Shown in pieces: positions 1 through 6,618 of a stretch of DNA of 8,395 nt. Made by a program: the position numbers and the translations under genes. How positions within the stretch are numbered: the stretch's first letter is position 1; each line of letters starts with the position of its first letter. The stretch lies in assembly GCA_017861495.1 (NCBI GenBank), contig JAGFXW010000106.1, positions 1 to 8,395 on the forward strand, given 5' to 3'. This stretch comes from Bacillota bacterium. GTDB lineage: Bacteria; Bacillota_C; Negativicutes; CTSoil-072. The notes beneath the pieces are model-generated. The model was not told where the DNA came from and did not search any database. It worked only from the letters and a program-made list of their open reading frames with translations.

Positions 1-59
1 CTCCAGCGGATAAAGTGGCTAGCTTGGTTGCCAGCCTCACAAAAGAAGGCGTACTGTAA
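1..59 (+). CDS. fixA: FixA (EtfB-like) C-terminal tail, partial
   Basis: Only the last 18 codons and the TAA stop (57-59) are present; the frame begins at base 3. The visible residues (PADKVASLVASLTKEGVL) look like the C-terminal helix of an electron transfer flavoprotein beta subunit. The assignment rests mainly on context: fixB starts 15 bases after the stop, followed by fixC and fixX, and fixA is the gene expected first in this operon. In the known complex FixA pairs with FixB and carries the bifurcating FAD and the NADH site, none of which can be checked here. Confidence 0.8.
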   Translation, partial: PADKVASLVASLTKEGVL

Positions 60-60
60 A

Positions 61-66
61 AGGAGG
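61..66 (+). promoter_or_regulatory. Ribosome binding site of fixB
   Basis: AGGAGG lies directly after the fixA stop codon and 8 bases before the ATG at 75. This is a consensus Shine-Dalgarno site and fixes the fixB start. Confidence 0.85.
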
Positions 67-74
67 AAAGAATA

Positions 75-977
75 ATGGCAGGAATCTGGATCTATTCGGA
101 AGACACAATCATTGCGCAGCAAAGCATCACCCTGGGCAAGGAGTTGGCGGCTGCTATGCAACAGCCGATTTGCGCGCTGACAATTAATGAACAAGATGCA
201 CAATCGTTAATCGCTGCAGGAGCAGATAAGGTTATCGTGTTGAAAGGAAATAATTCTTGGCCGGAAAGCTACGCAGCAGCCATTGCCGCCCAAGCCGCCC
301 AAGCGCAGCCCGATGTATTGTTCATCGGCGGAACCTTGCGGGGTAAAGATTTGGCAGCCAAAGCTGCCGCCGCTTTGAAAGTCGGACTGATTACCGATGC
401 GCAAAAAGTGCAATTTGTTGACGGAGCCCTGGAAACCGAACGCATGCTGTATGGCGGGTTAGCCGTCTGCACGGAAGTGCTTGGCGGAATGAATGTCATC
501 ACCATTCCTCCCCGCGCTTATGATGTACCGGCCCAGGATGCCAGCCGCAGCGGCGAAATCGTTTCTGTCGATGTGCAGCCAATCGTCCGTCAGGGCGCGG
601 ACATTAGTGTTGCGGAAAAATTAGTCTGTGTGGGCCGCGGCGTTGGCAAACAGGAAGACATGAAATTAGCCGAAGATCTGGCGGCTGCCATGGGCGCGGA
701 AATTTGCTGCACCCGAAGCGTCGCTGAAGATTATCATTGGCTGCCGAACGAAGCGTATGTTGGTTTATCCGGACAAAAAGTCAAGCCGGTCATCTATTTA
801 TCCATGGGTGTATCCGGACAAGTCCAGCACGTTGCCGGCATTCGGGATTCCAAACTGATTGTCGCCATCGATACCAACGAAAACGCCCCGATCTTTGCTG
901 CCGCTGACTACGGAATTGTCGGTGACTTGTATCAAATCGTTCCTCTGTTGACCGAAGCCATTAAAAGCAAGGCATAG
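75..977 (+). CDS. fixB: FixB, electron transfer flavoprotein alpha subunit
   Basis: The 300-residue product is the alpha subunit of the FixAB flavoprotein, which takes electrons from NADH and splits them between a low-potential acceptor and FixCX. The N-terminal domain (about 1-170) opens with AGIWIYSED, typical of FixB. The C-terminal FAD domain (about 180-300) is well conserved: VGRGV at 186-190, a C-T-R-S segment at 212-215, VGLSGQKVKP at 229-238, and the ETF-alpha signature at 240-267 with SGQVQH (247-252), GIRDS and IVAIDTN. APIFAAADYGIVGD (271-284) completes the FAD pocket. The signature differs from the usual consensus only in a Ser where Ala/Thr is common. The length is normal for the family. 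The gene sits 15 bases after fixA and 25 before fixC, so co-transcription is near certain. ETF-alpha of another acyl-CoA dehydrogenase system is the alternative, but the fixCX neighbours argue against it. Confidence 0.95.
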   Translation: MAGIWIYSEDTIIAQQSITLGKELAAAMQQPICALTINEQDAQSLIAAGADKVIVLKGNNSWPESYAAAIAAQAAQAQPDVLFIGGTLRGKDLAAKAAAALKVGLITDAQKVQFVDGALETERMLYGGLAVCTEVLGGMNVITIPPRAYDVPAQDASRSGEIVSVDVQPIVRQGADISVAEKLVCVGRGVGKQEDMKLAEDLAAAMGAEICCTRSVAEDYHWLPNEAYVGLSGQKVKPVIYLSMGVSGQVQHVAGIRDSKLIVAIDTNENAPIFAAADYGIVGDLYQIVPLLTEAIKSKA

Positions 978-1002
978 AGGAAAAGATAGGAGAAACAAAC
1001 CA

Positions 1003-2289
1003 ATGAGTGAAGAAGAAAAATTTGATGCGATTATCGTCGGTGCCGGGCCGGCTGGGGCGGCCTGCGCCTACCTGTTGGCCAAAGAAGGCAAAAGCGTCCT
1101 GGTCATTGAACGGGGCGTGAGCGCCGGCAGCAAAAACGTCACCGGCGGTCGGCTGTATACTTACGCCCTCGAACTGTTGGAGCCTGGTTTGCATGCGGAA
1201 GCGCCGCTGCAGCGCAAGGTAGTCCGCGAGCAGATCATGATGCTGGGCGAACAGAGTGGTACCACGATCGACTATGTTGATTATACCTATAACAGCGGCG
1301 ACGTGCCGCAGTCCTATACCGTGCTCAGAGCGCCGTTTGATGAATGGCTGGCGGGCAAAGCCGAAGAACAAGGAGCCATGGTTGCGGCCGGAATCCGGGT
1401 CGACGACCTGATTATCCGGGACGGGAAAGTTGTCGGCGTATTGGCTGGCGAAGACGAAATGTTTGCCGATATCGTCATTGCGGCTGACGGAGTCAACTCC
1501 TTCATGGCGCAAAAAGCGGGGCTCCGAAATGATATCACGGCCCATGATGTCGGTGTAGGCGTAAAGGAAATCATCGAACTGCCGCCAGAAGTCATCCAGC
1601 AACGGTTCAACCTGACCGGTGATGAAGGGGCGGCCCGGCTGATCCTTGGCTGTACCGAAGGAACCACCGGCGGCGGATTCCTCTACACGAACAAAGACAG
1701 CATCTCGCTCGGCGTGATCTTTGCGCCGGAAGGCGCCGCCAAACGGGGCAAGAAAATCCATGAAATCTTCCAGGATTTCAAAATGCATCCGGCCATTTAT
1801 CCGCTCGTCGAAGGCGGCACCACCGTGGAATACGGCGCCCATCTCGTGTCCGAACGGGGCTGGAAGGGCGTACCGAAGAACCTGTACCGGGACGGCTTTG
1901 TCGCCATCGGCGATGCGGCCGGCTTTGTGCTGAATACCGGAACCATCATCCGGGGCATTGACCTGGCGATTGTCAGTGGGATTGCTGCCGCCCGCGCAGT
2001 CTTAGGAGCTAAAGACAGTGCTGGGATCGGCCCTGCCTATATGCAGGAACTGGAGAACCTGAAGTTGGCCCCGACCATGAAACTGTTTGCCGGTTTCCCG
2101 GAAATCATCGATATCCCGCGGATCCCGGCGGTCTATCCGGCGATGGCCAGTGAAATCATGAACTACATGTTTAAAATCGACGGACAGGTACCGCCGAAGA
2201 TGACGAAGGGGATCTGGGATATTGTGAAAAAACACGTCTCGCTGGGCGAATTACTGGCAGACGGCTGGAAAGGGGTGCGAAACATATGA
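1003..2289 (+). CDS. fixC: FixC, FAD-dependent ETF:quinone oxidoreductase-like flavoprotein
   Basis: FixC (428 residues) is the flavoprotein that accepts electrons from FixAB and, with FixX, passes them to the quinone pool at the membrane; it corresponds to the FAD part of ETF-quinone oxidoreductase. The N-terminal dinucleotide fold is clear: DAIIVGAGPAGAACAYLLA with GAGPAG at 13-18, and the acidic end of strand 2 in VLVIERG (33-38). NVTGGRLYTY follows at about 45-54 and is characteristic of FixC. A second FAD contact, IGDAAGF, lies at about 302-308. The C-terminal third contains the P-K-M motif region before the final helix (KKHVSLGELLADGWKGVRNI). No transmembrane segment is seen, as expected for a peripheral protein. 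The ATG at 1003 has AGGAGA (988-993) nine bases upstream. The gene overlaps fixX by ATGA, implying translational coupling. A geranylgeranyl-reductase-type flavoprotein is the general superfamily alternative, which context excludes. Confidence 0.95.
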   Translation: MSEEEKFDAIIVGAGPAGAACAYLLAKEGKSVLVIERGVSAGSKNVTGGRLYTYALELLEPGLHAEAPLQRKVVREQIMMLGEQSGTTIDYVDYTYNSGDVPQSYTVLRAPFDEWLAGKAEEQGAMVAAGIRVDDLIIRDGKVVGVLAGEDEMFADIVIAADGVNSFMAQKAGLRNDITAHDVGVGVKEIIELPPEVIQQRFNLTGDEGAARLILGCTEGTTGGGFLYTNKDSISLGVIFAPEGAAKRGKKIHEIFQDFKMHPAIYPLVEGGTTVEYGAHLVSERGWKGVPKNLYRDGFVAIGDAAGFVLNTGTIIRGIDLAIVSGIAAARAVLGAKDSAGIGPAYMQELENLKLAPTMKLFAGFPEIIDIPRIPAVYPAMASEIMNYMFKIDGQVPPKMTKGIWDIVKKHVSLGELLADGWKGVRNI

Positions 2290-2576
2290 CGGTAAAACGG
2301 CAAGGGCCTGAAGAACTGCTAGGGCTCAACAAATTCACCGTAGACGAAGATGAGCCGCATATTGTCATTGACAAAGCGATTTGCGCCACTTGCCAGGCGA
2401 AGGCTTGTCTGGTCGTATGTCCGGCAGTATTGTATACTCTGAAAGATGGGGAGATTAATTTTGACTATGCCGGTTGTCTGGAGTGTGGAACTTGCCGGGT
2501 GATGTGTAAGGACAAGGGTATTGTCAAGTGGACGTATCCGCGCGGAACGTTTGGAGTGGCTTTTCGCTACGGTTGA
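2286..2576 (+). CDS. fixX: FixX, ferredoxin-like protein with two 4Fe-4S cysteine sets
   Basis: This 96-residue iron-sulfur protein partners FixC in the FixABCX complex and relays electrons towards quinone. Eight cysteines form two sets: C33-x2-C36-x4-C41-x3-C45-P and C64-x2-C67-x2-C70-x3-C74. Each can hold one 4Fe-4S cluster. The hallmark FDYAGCLECGTC segment (59-70) and the C-terminal YPRGTFGVAFRYG (84-96) identify FixX and match the ETF-quinone oxidoreductase C-terminal region. The N-terminal NKFTVDEDEPHIVID also fits the family. The ATG at 2286 overlaps the fixC stop (ATGA) and has AAGGGGTG at 2270-2277. It is the last gene of the operon; a terminator follows about 40 bases later. A stand-alone ferredoxin is very unlikely given the tail motif and neighbours. 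Confidence 0.95.
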   Translation: MTVKRQGPEELLGLNKFTVDEDEPHIVIDKAICATCQAKACLVVCPAVLYTLKDGEINFDYAGCLECGTCRVMCKDKGIVKWTYPRGTFGVAFRYG

Positions 2577-2612
2577 CCGAGCGGAGCGCTGTTATGCATG
2601 GATTGTTTTTCA

Positions 2613-2662
2613 CAGGAGTGTTTTGGATTATGATATAATAAATCCAACACTCCTGTTTTTTT
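2613..2662 (+). terminator. Intrinsic terminator of the fixABCX operon
   Basis: The left arm CAGGAGTGTT-TT-GGATT (2613-2629) pairs with the right arm AATCCAACACTCCTG (2641-2655), giving 15 base pairs interrupted by a two-base TT bulge, with an 11-base loop (2630-2640). Seven T residues follow immediately (2656-2662). This is a textbook Rho-independent terminator on the + strand, placed 36 bases after the fixX stop. Its loop also carries the -10 promoter element described separately. Confidence 0.92.
2631..2639 (+). promoter_or_regulatory. Extended -10 promoter element inside the terminator loop
   Basis: TGATATAAT (2631-2639) is a perfect match to the extended -10 consensus TGnTATAAT. The start point would fall near 2645-2647, at the beginning of the right arm of the fixX terminator hairpin. 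The only -35-like hexamer upstream is TTCACA (2609-2614), with a long 19-base spacer; extended -10 promoters tolerate a poor -35. The transcript would hold only the 3' arm of the hairpin, so it could not fold the terminator that surrounds its own promoter. The first downstream gene is the chemoreceptor at 2715. Function is inferred from sequence alone. Confidence 0.55.
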
Positions 2663-2714
2663 AGAATACAGGGCAAGCATGGTATGAATTTTTCTAAAAT
2701 ATGGGGTGAATGGT

Positions 2715-3563
2715 GTGGAAAATTGTCAAGAAACCAATGAAGAAATTCTTCGAGGCTATGTCAGGGTGTTCCCTTGTTTGACCGATTTATGCAGCGGCGA
2801 TGTAGGAGTTGCGATTACGGATTTGGGAAAATATATATTTTACAAGCCTGGGAAAAACTTGGATTTAAAGATTGCTCCTGGAACGCCGCTGAAAGTCAAT
2901 ACAGCCGTATATAATGCAATTCATGAAAAACGGCGTCGGATTACGCGTGGTGATAAAGCAATGTTTGGGCTTCCTTACATTGCGATGGCCTTACCGATTT
3001 TTAATCAGCAAAAAGAAGTCATTGGGGCTGCTGTGCTTGTTCAATCGACGGAACAGCAGAACGAGATGAAGGATATGGCAGCCAAGTTGATGGAAAACAT
3101 GAATGTTTTGGCTAGTACGTCGGAGGAAATTTCCGCCCAGTCACAAGAAATTTCCGGGGTCAGCAATCGACTGGTTAAAATTGCGCAAGAATCGCAGCAG
3201 CGGGTACAGGAAACGAACCAAATTTTGGGATTGGTGAAGAATATTGCCGGACAAACGAATTTGCTGGGGTTGAACGCTGCCATTGAAGCGGCAAGGGTAG
3301 GCGAACAAGGCCGCGGCTTTAGCGTAGTCGCGGAAGAAATCCGTAAGTTGGCCAATACGAGTTCAGAGTCGATTAAACAGGTTGATGTAATCGTCCGTGC
3401 GTTGCAAGGCGATAGTACAAAAATAGCCGGACAAATGGAACAGGTGTGCGAAGCTATCGAACAAATCGCTACAGCGATCACGCATATTGCAGGAGCTATT
3501 GAACAGGCTAGTGTCATGGCGACAAATTTGGACAAAATGGCAGACCAAATGACGAATGAATAA
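2715..3563 (+). CDS. Soluble methyl-accepting chemotaxis protein (YfmS-like architecture)
   Basis: This is a cytoplasmic chemoreceptor of about 282 residues with no transmembrane or HAMP region. Residues 10-112 form a small alpha/beta sensor domain ([19 protein letters not shown], then [14 protein letters not shown] and [11 protein letters not shown]). From about 115 the protein is a helical, coiled-coil signalling domain. The conserved hairpin tip that contacts CheA/CheW is clear at 177-202: [20 protein letters not shown] followed by EQGRGF, then [10 protein letters not shown]. Gln/Glu pairs such as in ISAQSQEIS are possible methylation sites. The size and layout resemble Bacillus YfmS. I chose the GTG at 2715 because GGGGTG (2703-2708) lies six bases before it; a GTG at 2706 would add three residues but has no proper binding site. 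The ligand is unknown. By eye the gene is more AT-rich than fixABC. Chemotaxis or a Che-like regulatory pathway is the likely destination. Confidence 0.9.
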   Translation: MENCQETNEEILRGYVRVFPCLTDLCSGDVGVAITDLGKYIFYKPGKNLDLKIAPGTPLKVNTAVYNAIHEKRRRITRGDKAMFGLPYIAMALPIFNQQKEVIGAAVLVQSTEQQNEMKDMAAKLMENMNVLASTSEEISAQSQEISGVSNRLVKIAQESQQRVQETNQILGLVKNIAGQTNLLGLNAAIEAARVGEQGRGFSVVAEEIRKLANTSSESIKQVDVIVRALQGDSTKIAGQMEQVCEAIEQIATAITHIAGAIEQASVMATNLDKMADQMTNE

Positions 3564-3599
3564 GCAAGGTTGTAAATGATTGGTAGATGAGGTGCAGAG

Positions 3600-3839
3600 A
3601 TGGAGCAAACGAATAAAGGACTATTCCATAACTTACGAGAAAAATTTCGTTCGCCATTTTATCTGGCAGTGATGACGATAGGCATAATTATTTTGGGGAA
3701 TATATTCCATTACTTAGACAATACGTTTGGGACGCAGCTTGATCAATTGAACCCGTTATTGGTCTTGATCGTGATTGTTCTTTTTGGCCTATATATTTAT
3801 AGCATTCGCGATGTAATTAAAAACCGCCGCCGCGGATAA
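3600..3839 (+). CDS. Small membrane protein with two predicted helices, function unknown
   Basis: I do not recognise this 79-residue protein. It has a basic N-terminus (NLREKFRSP, 11-19), a hydrophobic stretch at about 20-38, a short polar and acidic loop (39-51: LDNTFGTQLDQLN), a second hydrophobic stretch at about 52-69, and a basic end (KNRRRG). By the positive-inside rule both ends should be cytoplasmic and the loop outside. ATG 3600 has GAGGTG (3589-3594) five bases upstream. It begins 36 bases after the chemoreceptor and ends 44 before thiE, with no terminator on either side, so it is probably co-transcribed with both. It has no cysteine and no catalytic motif. The binding site, composition and spacing support a real gene; the function cannot be named. 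Confidence 0.75.
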   Translation: MEQTNKGLFHNLREKFRSPFYLAVMTIGIIILGNIFHYLDNTFGTQLDQLNPLLVLIVIVLFGLYIYSIRDVIKNRRRG

Positions 3840-3883
3840 AGACGAAAAGTTTCTTTGCGCAATTGACATAGGAGAGGTTTAGT

Positions 3884-4516
3884 ATGAAAGAAAAAGTGGA
3901 TTATCGCATTTATTTGGTGACCGATGATGTATATTTACAAAAAAAAGATTGTTTTGAAATTCTGGAGGCCTGCCTGGCTGCCGGGGTGACGGCGGTCCAA
4001 TACCGGGCGAAAACAAAAACCGGGCTGGCCATGTTGCGCGACGCAGAGCGAATGAAATTGCTTACTAACCGATATCAAACGGCGCTGATCATCAATGACC
4101 GGGTTGATTTGGCGATGGCGGTGGATGCTGAAGGAGTTCATCTAGGCCAGAATGATTTGCCGTATGTAGTCGCCAGGGAGTTGTTAGGGGCGGAAAAAGA
4201 AATCGGCATATCGGCCAATACGTATGAAGAAGGCCGGGCGGCAATTTTAGCCGGCGCTGATTGTATTGGCATAGGCCCTATTTATTCGACCCCAACCAAA
4301 AAAGATGCGAAGCAGCCTTGCGGCATGAACCCTTTGCGGGCGTTAAAAGCGGAATTTCCGACGGTGCCGGTTGTTGCAATTGGTGGAATTACGCTTGCCA
4401 ATGCTGCGCCGGTGCTCGAGGCGGGCGCTGATGGACTGGCTATTATTTCTGCGATCTGGGCCAGTGCGGATCCGGTAAATGCGGTACATTGTTTTATAGC
4501 GGGGTGGTCGAGGTGA
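3884..4516 (+). CDS. thiE: Thiamine phosphate synthase
   Basis: ThiE joins hydroxymethylpyrimidine diphosphate and thiazole phosphate to make thiamine phosphate in the cytoplasm. The 210-residue product is a TIM barrel with the family motifs in order: IYLVTDD near the N-terminus, VQYRAK (38-43, with the diphosphate-binding Arg41), INDRVDLA (70-77), GVHLGQNDLP (84-93, with the Mg-binding Asp), GISANT (108-113), GIGPIYSTPTKKDA (129-142, with the catalytic-loop Thr/Lys) and VVAIGGI (163-169). The intact STPTKKDA loop favours ThiE over the inactive homologue TenI. Two positions differ from the common pattern: QYRAK instead of QLREK and SANT instead of SAHT. ATG 3884 has AGGAGAGG (3870-3877). No TPP riboswitch fits in the 44-base gap upstream and no other thiamine gene is in the window. 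The stop overlaps the next start. Confidence 0.92.
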   Translation: MKEKVDYRIYLVTDDVYLQKKDCFEILEACLAAGVTAVQYRAKTKTGLAMLRDAERMKLLTNRYQTALIINDRVDLAMAVDAEGVHLGQNDLPYVVARELLGAEKEIGISANTYEEGRAAILAGADCIGIGPIYSTPTKKDAKQPCGMNPLRALKAEFPTVPVVAIGGITLANAAPVLEAGADGLAIISAIWASADPVNAVHCFIAGWSR

Positions 4517-4998
4517 ACTTGATTTTAATACGCCATGGCAAAGCAGAGAAACTTACTTCCGGGATGCATGATTTCGACCGGGAGCTTACCGGAGCCGGAC
4601 GCCGGGAAGTCAAAGATGCCGTGGCGGGGATTGCTTTGTATATTGAACCGGGTTCTCGTGTGCAAGTTTGGACGAGTCCGTTAACCAGAGCCCGTCAAAC
4701 AGCCCGGATCTTGGCAGATGGGCTGCATCGTGCCGCTTTGGTGGAACGAGAGGAGATTCCTGGCGGCGACCTAATGGGATTGGCTGCGTATTGGGGAGAC
4801 ATGGGAGAGAAAGATGTAGTTATTATTGTGGGGCATGAGCCGTATTTGAGCGAGTGGTGTAACCGTCTCACGGGAGCAATCCTTCCCTTTAAAGTGGCGT
4901 CGGCTGCGGGCATTGAGATGAAAGATCCCCATACGTTGGAAGGGAAATTGCGTTGGTATGCCCATCCAGGCATTTTAGCCCGGTTGGGAGAACGCTAA
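4513..4998 (+). CDS. sixA: SixA-type histidine phosphatase (phosphohistidine phosphatase)
   Basis: This is a short histidine-phosphatase-superfamily enzyme of 161 residues. Its SixA relatives remove phosphate from phosphohistidine on signalling proteins. From the GTG at 4513, the catalytic LIRHG occurs at 5-9 (nucleophile His8). The second arginine region SPLTRARQTA is at 55-64, and the second histidine is in IVGHEPYLSE (His108). The C-terminal KLRWYAHPGIL also fits SixA. The length equals the E. coli SixA length as I recall it. I prefer GTG 4513 because GGGGTGG (4501-4507) is well placed and the start overlaps the thiE stop as GTGA. An ATG at 4489 would add eight residues inside thiE with no support. 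The CYTH-CHAD gene follows after 24 bases. The physiological substrate here is unknown; a small-molecule phosphatase is possible. Confidence 0.87.
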   Translation: MNLILIRHGKAEKLTSGMHDFDRELTGAGRREVKDAVAGIALYIEPGSRVQVWTSPLTRARQTARILADGLHRAALVEREEIPGGDLMGLAAYWGDMGEKDVVIIVGHEPYLSEWCNRLTGAILPFKVASAAGIEMKDPHTLEGKLRWYAHPGILARLGER

Positions 4999-5005
4999 AC
5001 CGGGG

Positions 5006-5013
5006 AAAGGAGG
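5006..5013 (+). promoter_or_regulatory. Ribosome binding site selecting the GTG start at 5023
   Basis: AAAGGAGG sits nine bases before GTG 5023 and only three before TTG 5017. The normal spacing favours the GTG, so the CYTH-CHAD protein most likely begins M-S-D-L-E-T-E-L. Confidence 0.75.
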
Positions 5014-5022
5014 CTCTTGCGG

Positions 5023-6612
5023 GTGAGTGATTTGGAAACAGAGTTAAAACTAAAACTTCTGGTTCCCGAATGTGGGCAACAGATTGCCGGGACGGACATA
5101 TTGCCTGGTGTGGATCGTGTGAGTGCCGTTCAGCGGGATCTTTTGGAGTCGCAGTATTATGATACGCCGTCACGGCGGTTGCAAGCAGCACGAATGGCCT
5201 ACCGTGTCCGGCTGGAGGATGGTCGTTGGGTTGCGACGGTGAAAGCCGGTGGCAGTTCCGAAGGCGGGCTGCACCAGCGGGAAGAATATTCTGTAGTTTT
5301 AGTAGACCAAGAGCCCTCCGTGGCCGTGTTTTTTGCTACGGCAATTGGAGAGCGGCTGCATGCAGTGATGGGGGATGAACCCCTGGAAGCGATTTTTGCT
5401 ACCCGGTTTACCCGTTACAAACGGGATCTTGTCGTTTCTGACGGCAGCCAGATAGAATTTGTGGTTGATTTGGGAGAAATTTTAGCAGGCGGGCAAAAAG
5501 AAATGATCGCCGAAGTGGAATTGGAGCTGAAAAAAGGGAGTCCGTCAGCTGTATTGACTGTAGGTGCGGAATTGGCAAAGCTATTTCCTGTGCGGGTGGA
5601 GCCGCGCAGCAAATATTTTCGCGCTTTGCAGTTGGCCGGAATGGCTGATACAGCGAAAGAAGACAGCAGTACCACCCCTGCTTACCGGTTTCACGGCAAG
5701 GAACCTGCGCAGGAAGAGTTACTGCGGTTGTTAACTGCACTACTGATTGAAGTGATGAACGCCGAAGAACAATTTTCCACCTATAGCGAGGATCCGGAGA
5801 CCTTGCATCAATTGCGGATTGCCTTGCGGCGGCTGCGATCGGCGCTCTCGTTCACAAAACCGTTATTGGCGCCGGAAAAATATGAACAATATCAGGAATT
5901 GTTGCGGCAGCAAGGCCGTGAAACAGGATATTTACGGGAAATTGATGTGACGGCGGCAAGCTGGCAAGAGGTATTGCGACGTAAATCGTTTTCTGTCAGC
6001 GGACGTTTTTGGCTGGATGAGGTGCTTGCTGATGAGCGGCAGGCGGCATGGACGAAATGTTCCGCTGCGCTCGATAAAGGAGCAGCCACTGCGCTGTATT
6101 TAGCGTTGTGGGCCTGGTTGGCCGGAGAAATCGAACGCCTTGAACAGGTAAACCAGCAAAATGATCAGCCGCTGCAGGTGTTTGTCCAAGGGCGTGTTCG
6201 TGATTGGCTGGAAAATATTTTGCAAATGGAAAAAGATTTGGATTTTTCCGATCCGGACAGTCTTCATGCACTGCGTATTCTTGGTAAAAAACTTCGGTAT
6301 ATGCTGGAGATTTTCTCCGATTTGTTGGACCGTACCAGCAAGTTAACGGAGCGTTTAAAAAAACTTCAGGACGGGCTTGGTTCTATTCGTGATATCCAAT
6401 TGACGGCTGAATTATTCAAGCAATGGCTGCAAAGCCGTTCAAGCCGTGCTTTGCACCGGGATGCCGGGTTGTTGATGGGCTGGCAGGCTTGCGAGCTGCA
6501 AGGCCGGCAGGCGGAACTATGGGATGATTGGCAGCGCTTTCGTAAAGCGGCCAGGAAATGGCTAAAAAGAAATTCTGAAGATCGAAATCATGGAACAGCG
6601 CACTCCGGTTAA
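5023..6612 (+). CDS. YgiF-like CYTH-CHAD domain protein (inorganic triphosphatase type)
   Basis: This is a two-domain protein of 529 residues. The N-terminal CYTH domain (about 1-205) is a triphosphate tunnel fold. It shows the ExExK signature at once (E5-T-E7-L-K9), then YRVRLEDGRWVATVKAGG (60-77) with the Arg and Lys that bind phosphates, GGLHQREEY (81-89), IEFVVDLGEI (144-153), an acidic strand EVELELKKG (164-172) and RSKYFR (195-200). The C-terminal CHAD domain (about 225-515) is helical. It has two matching basic repeats, LHQLRIALRRLR (261-272) and LHALRILGKKLRY (414-426), typical of the polyphosphate-binding CHAD fold. The order matches E. coli YgiF, a known inorganic triphosphatase; activity here is inferred from the intact tunnel residues. 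It lies directly after sixA and six bases before the M48 protease gene. No signal peptide is seen, so it should be cytoplasmic. Confidence 0.9.
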   Translation: MSDLETELKLKLLVPECGQQIAGTDILPGVDRVSAVQRDLLESQYYDTPSRRLQAARMAYRVRLEDGRWVATVKAGGSSEGGLHQREEYSVVLVDQEPSVAVFFATAIGERLHAVMGDEPLEAIFATRFTRYKRDLVVSDGSQIEFVVDLGEILAGGQKEMIAEVELELKKGSPSAVLTVGAELAKLFPVRVEPRSKYFRALQLAGMADTAKEDSSTTPAYRFHGKEPAQEELLRLLTALLIEVMNAEEQFSTYSEDPETLHQLRIALRRLRSALSFTKPLLAPEKYEQYQELLRQQGRETGYLREIDVTAASWQEVLRRKSFSVSGRFWLDEVLADERQAAWTKCSAALDKGAATALYLALWAWLAGEIERLEQVNQQNDQPLQVFVQGRVRDWLENILQMEKDLDFSDPDSLHALRILGKKLRYMLEIFSDLLDRTSKLTERLKKLQDGLGSIRDIQLTAELFKQWLQSRSSRALHRDAGLLMGWQACELQGRQAELWDDWQRFRKAARKWLKRNSEDRNHGTAHSG

Positions 6613-6618
6613 GAAAAA

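Noticed and set aside
961..1842. A 293-codon open frame on the minus strand opposite fixC
   Set aside because: It lies entirely over the well-supported fixC gene, shows no recognisable domain, and reads as a codon-bias mirror of the sense protein; I see no ribosome binding site that would justify it.
2695..2700. TAAAAT before the chemoreceptor as a -10 element
   Set aside because: It has no -35 at a workable distance and would start transcription at or inside the ribosome binding site; the extended -10 at 2631-2639 is much better.
2706..2714. GTG at 2706 as the chemoreceptor start
   Set aside because: It would overlap the GGGGTG ribosome binding site, leaving no spacing; GTG 2715 is correctly placed.
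3041..3535. A 164-codon minus-strand frame opposite the chemoreceptor
   Set aside because: It is antisense to the conserved signalling domain, rich in Ser/Ile/Cys as expected of a shadow frame, and has no motif.
3863..3868. TTGACA just upstream of thiE, a perfect -35 hexamer
   Set aside because: The matching -10 would fall at about 3886-3891, inside the thiE coding start, where the sequence is GAAAGA; no promoter is supported.
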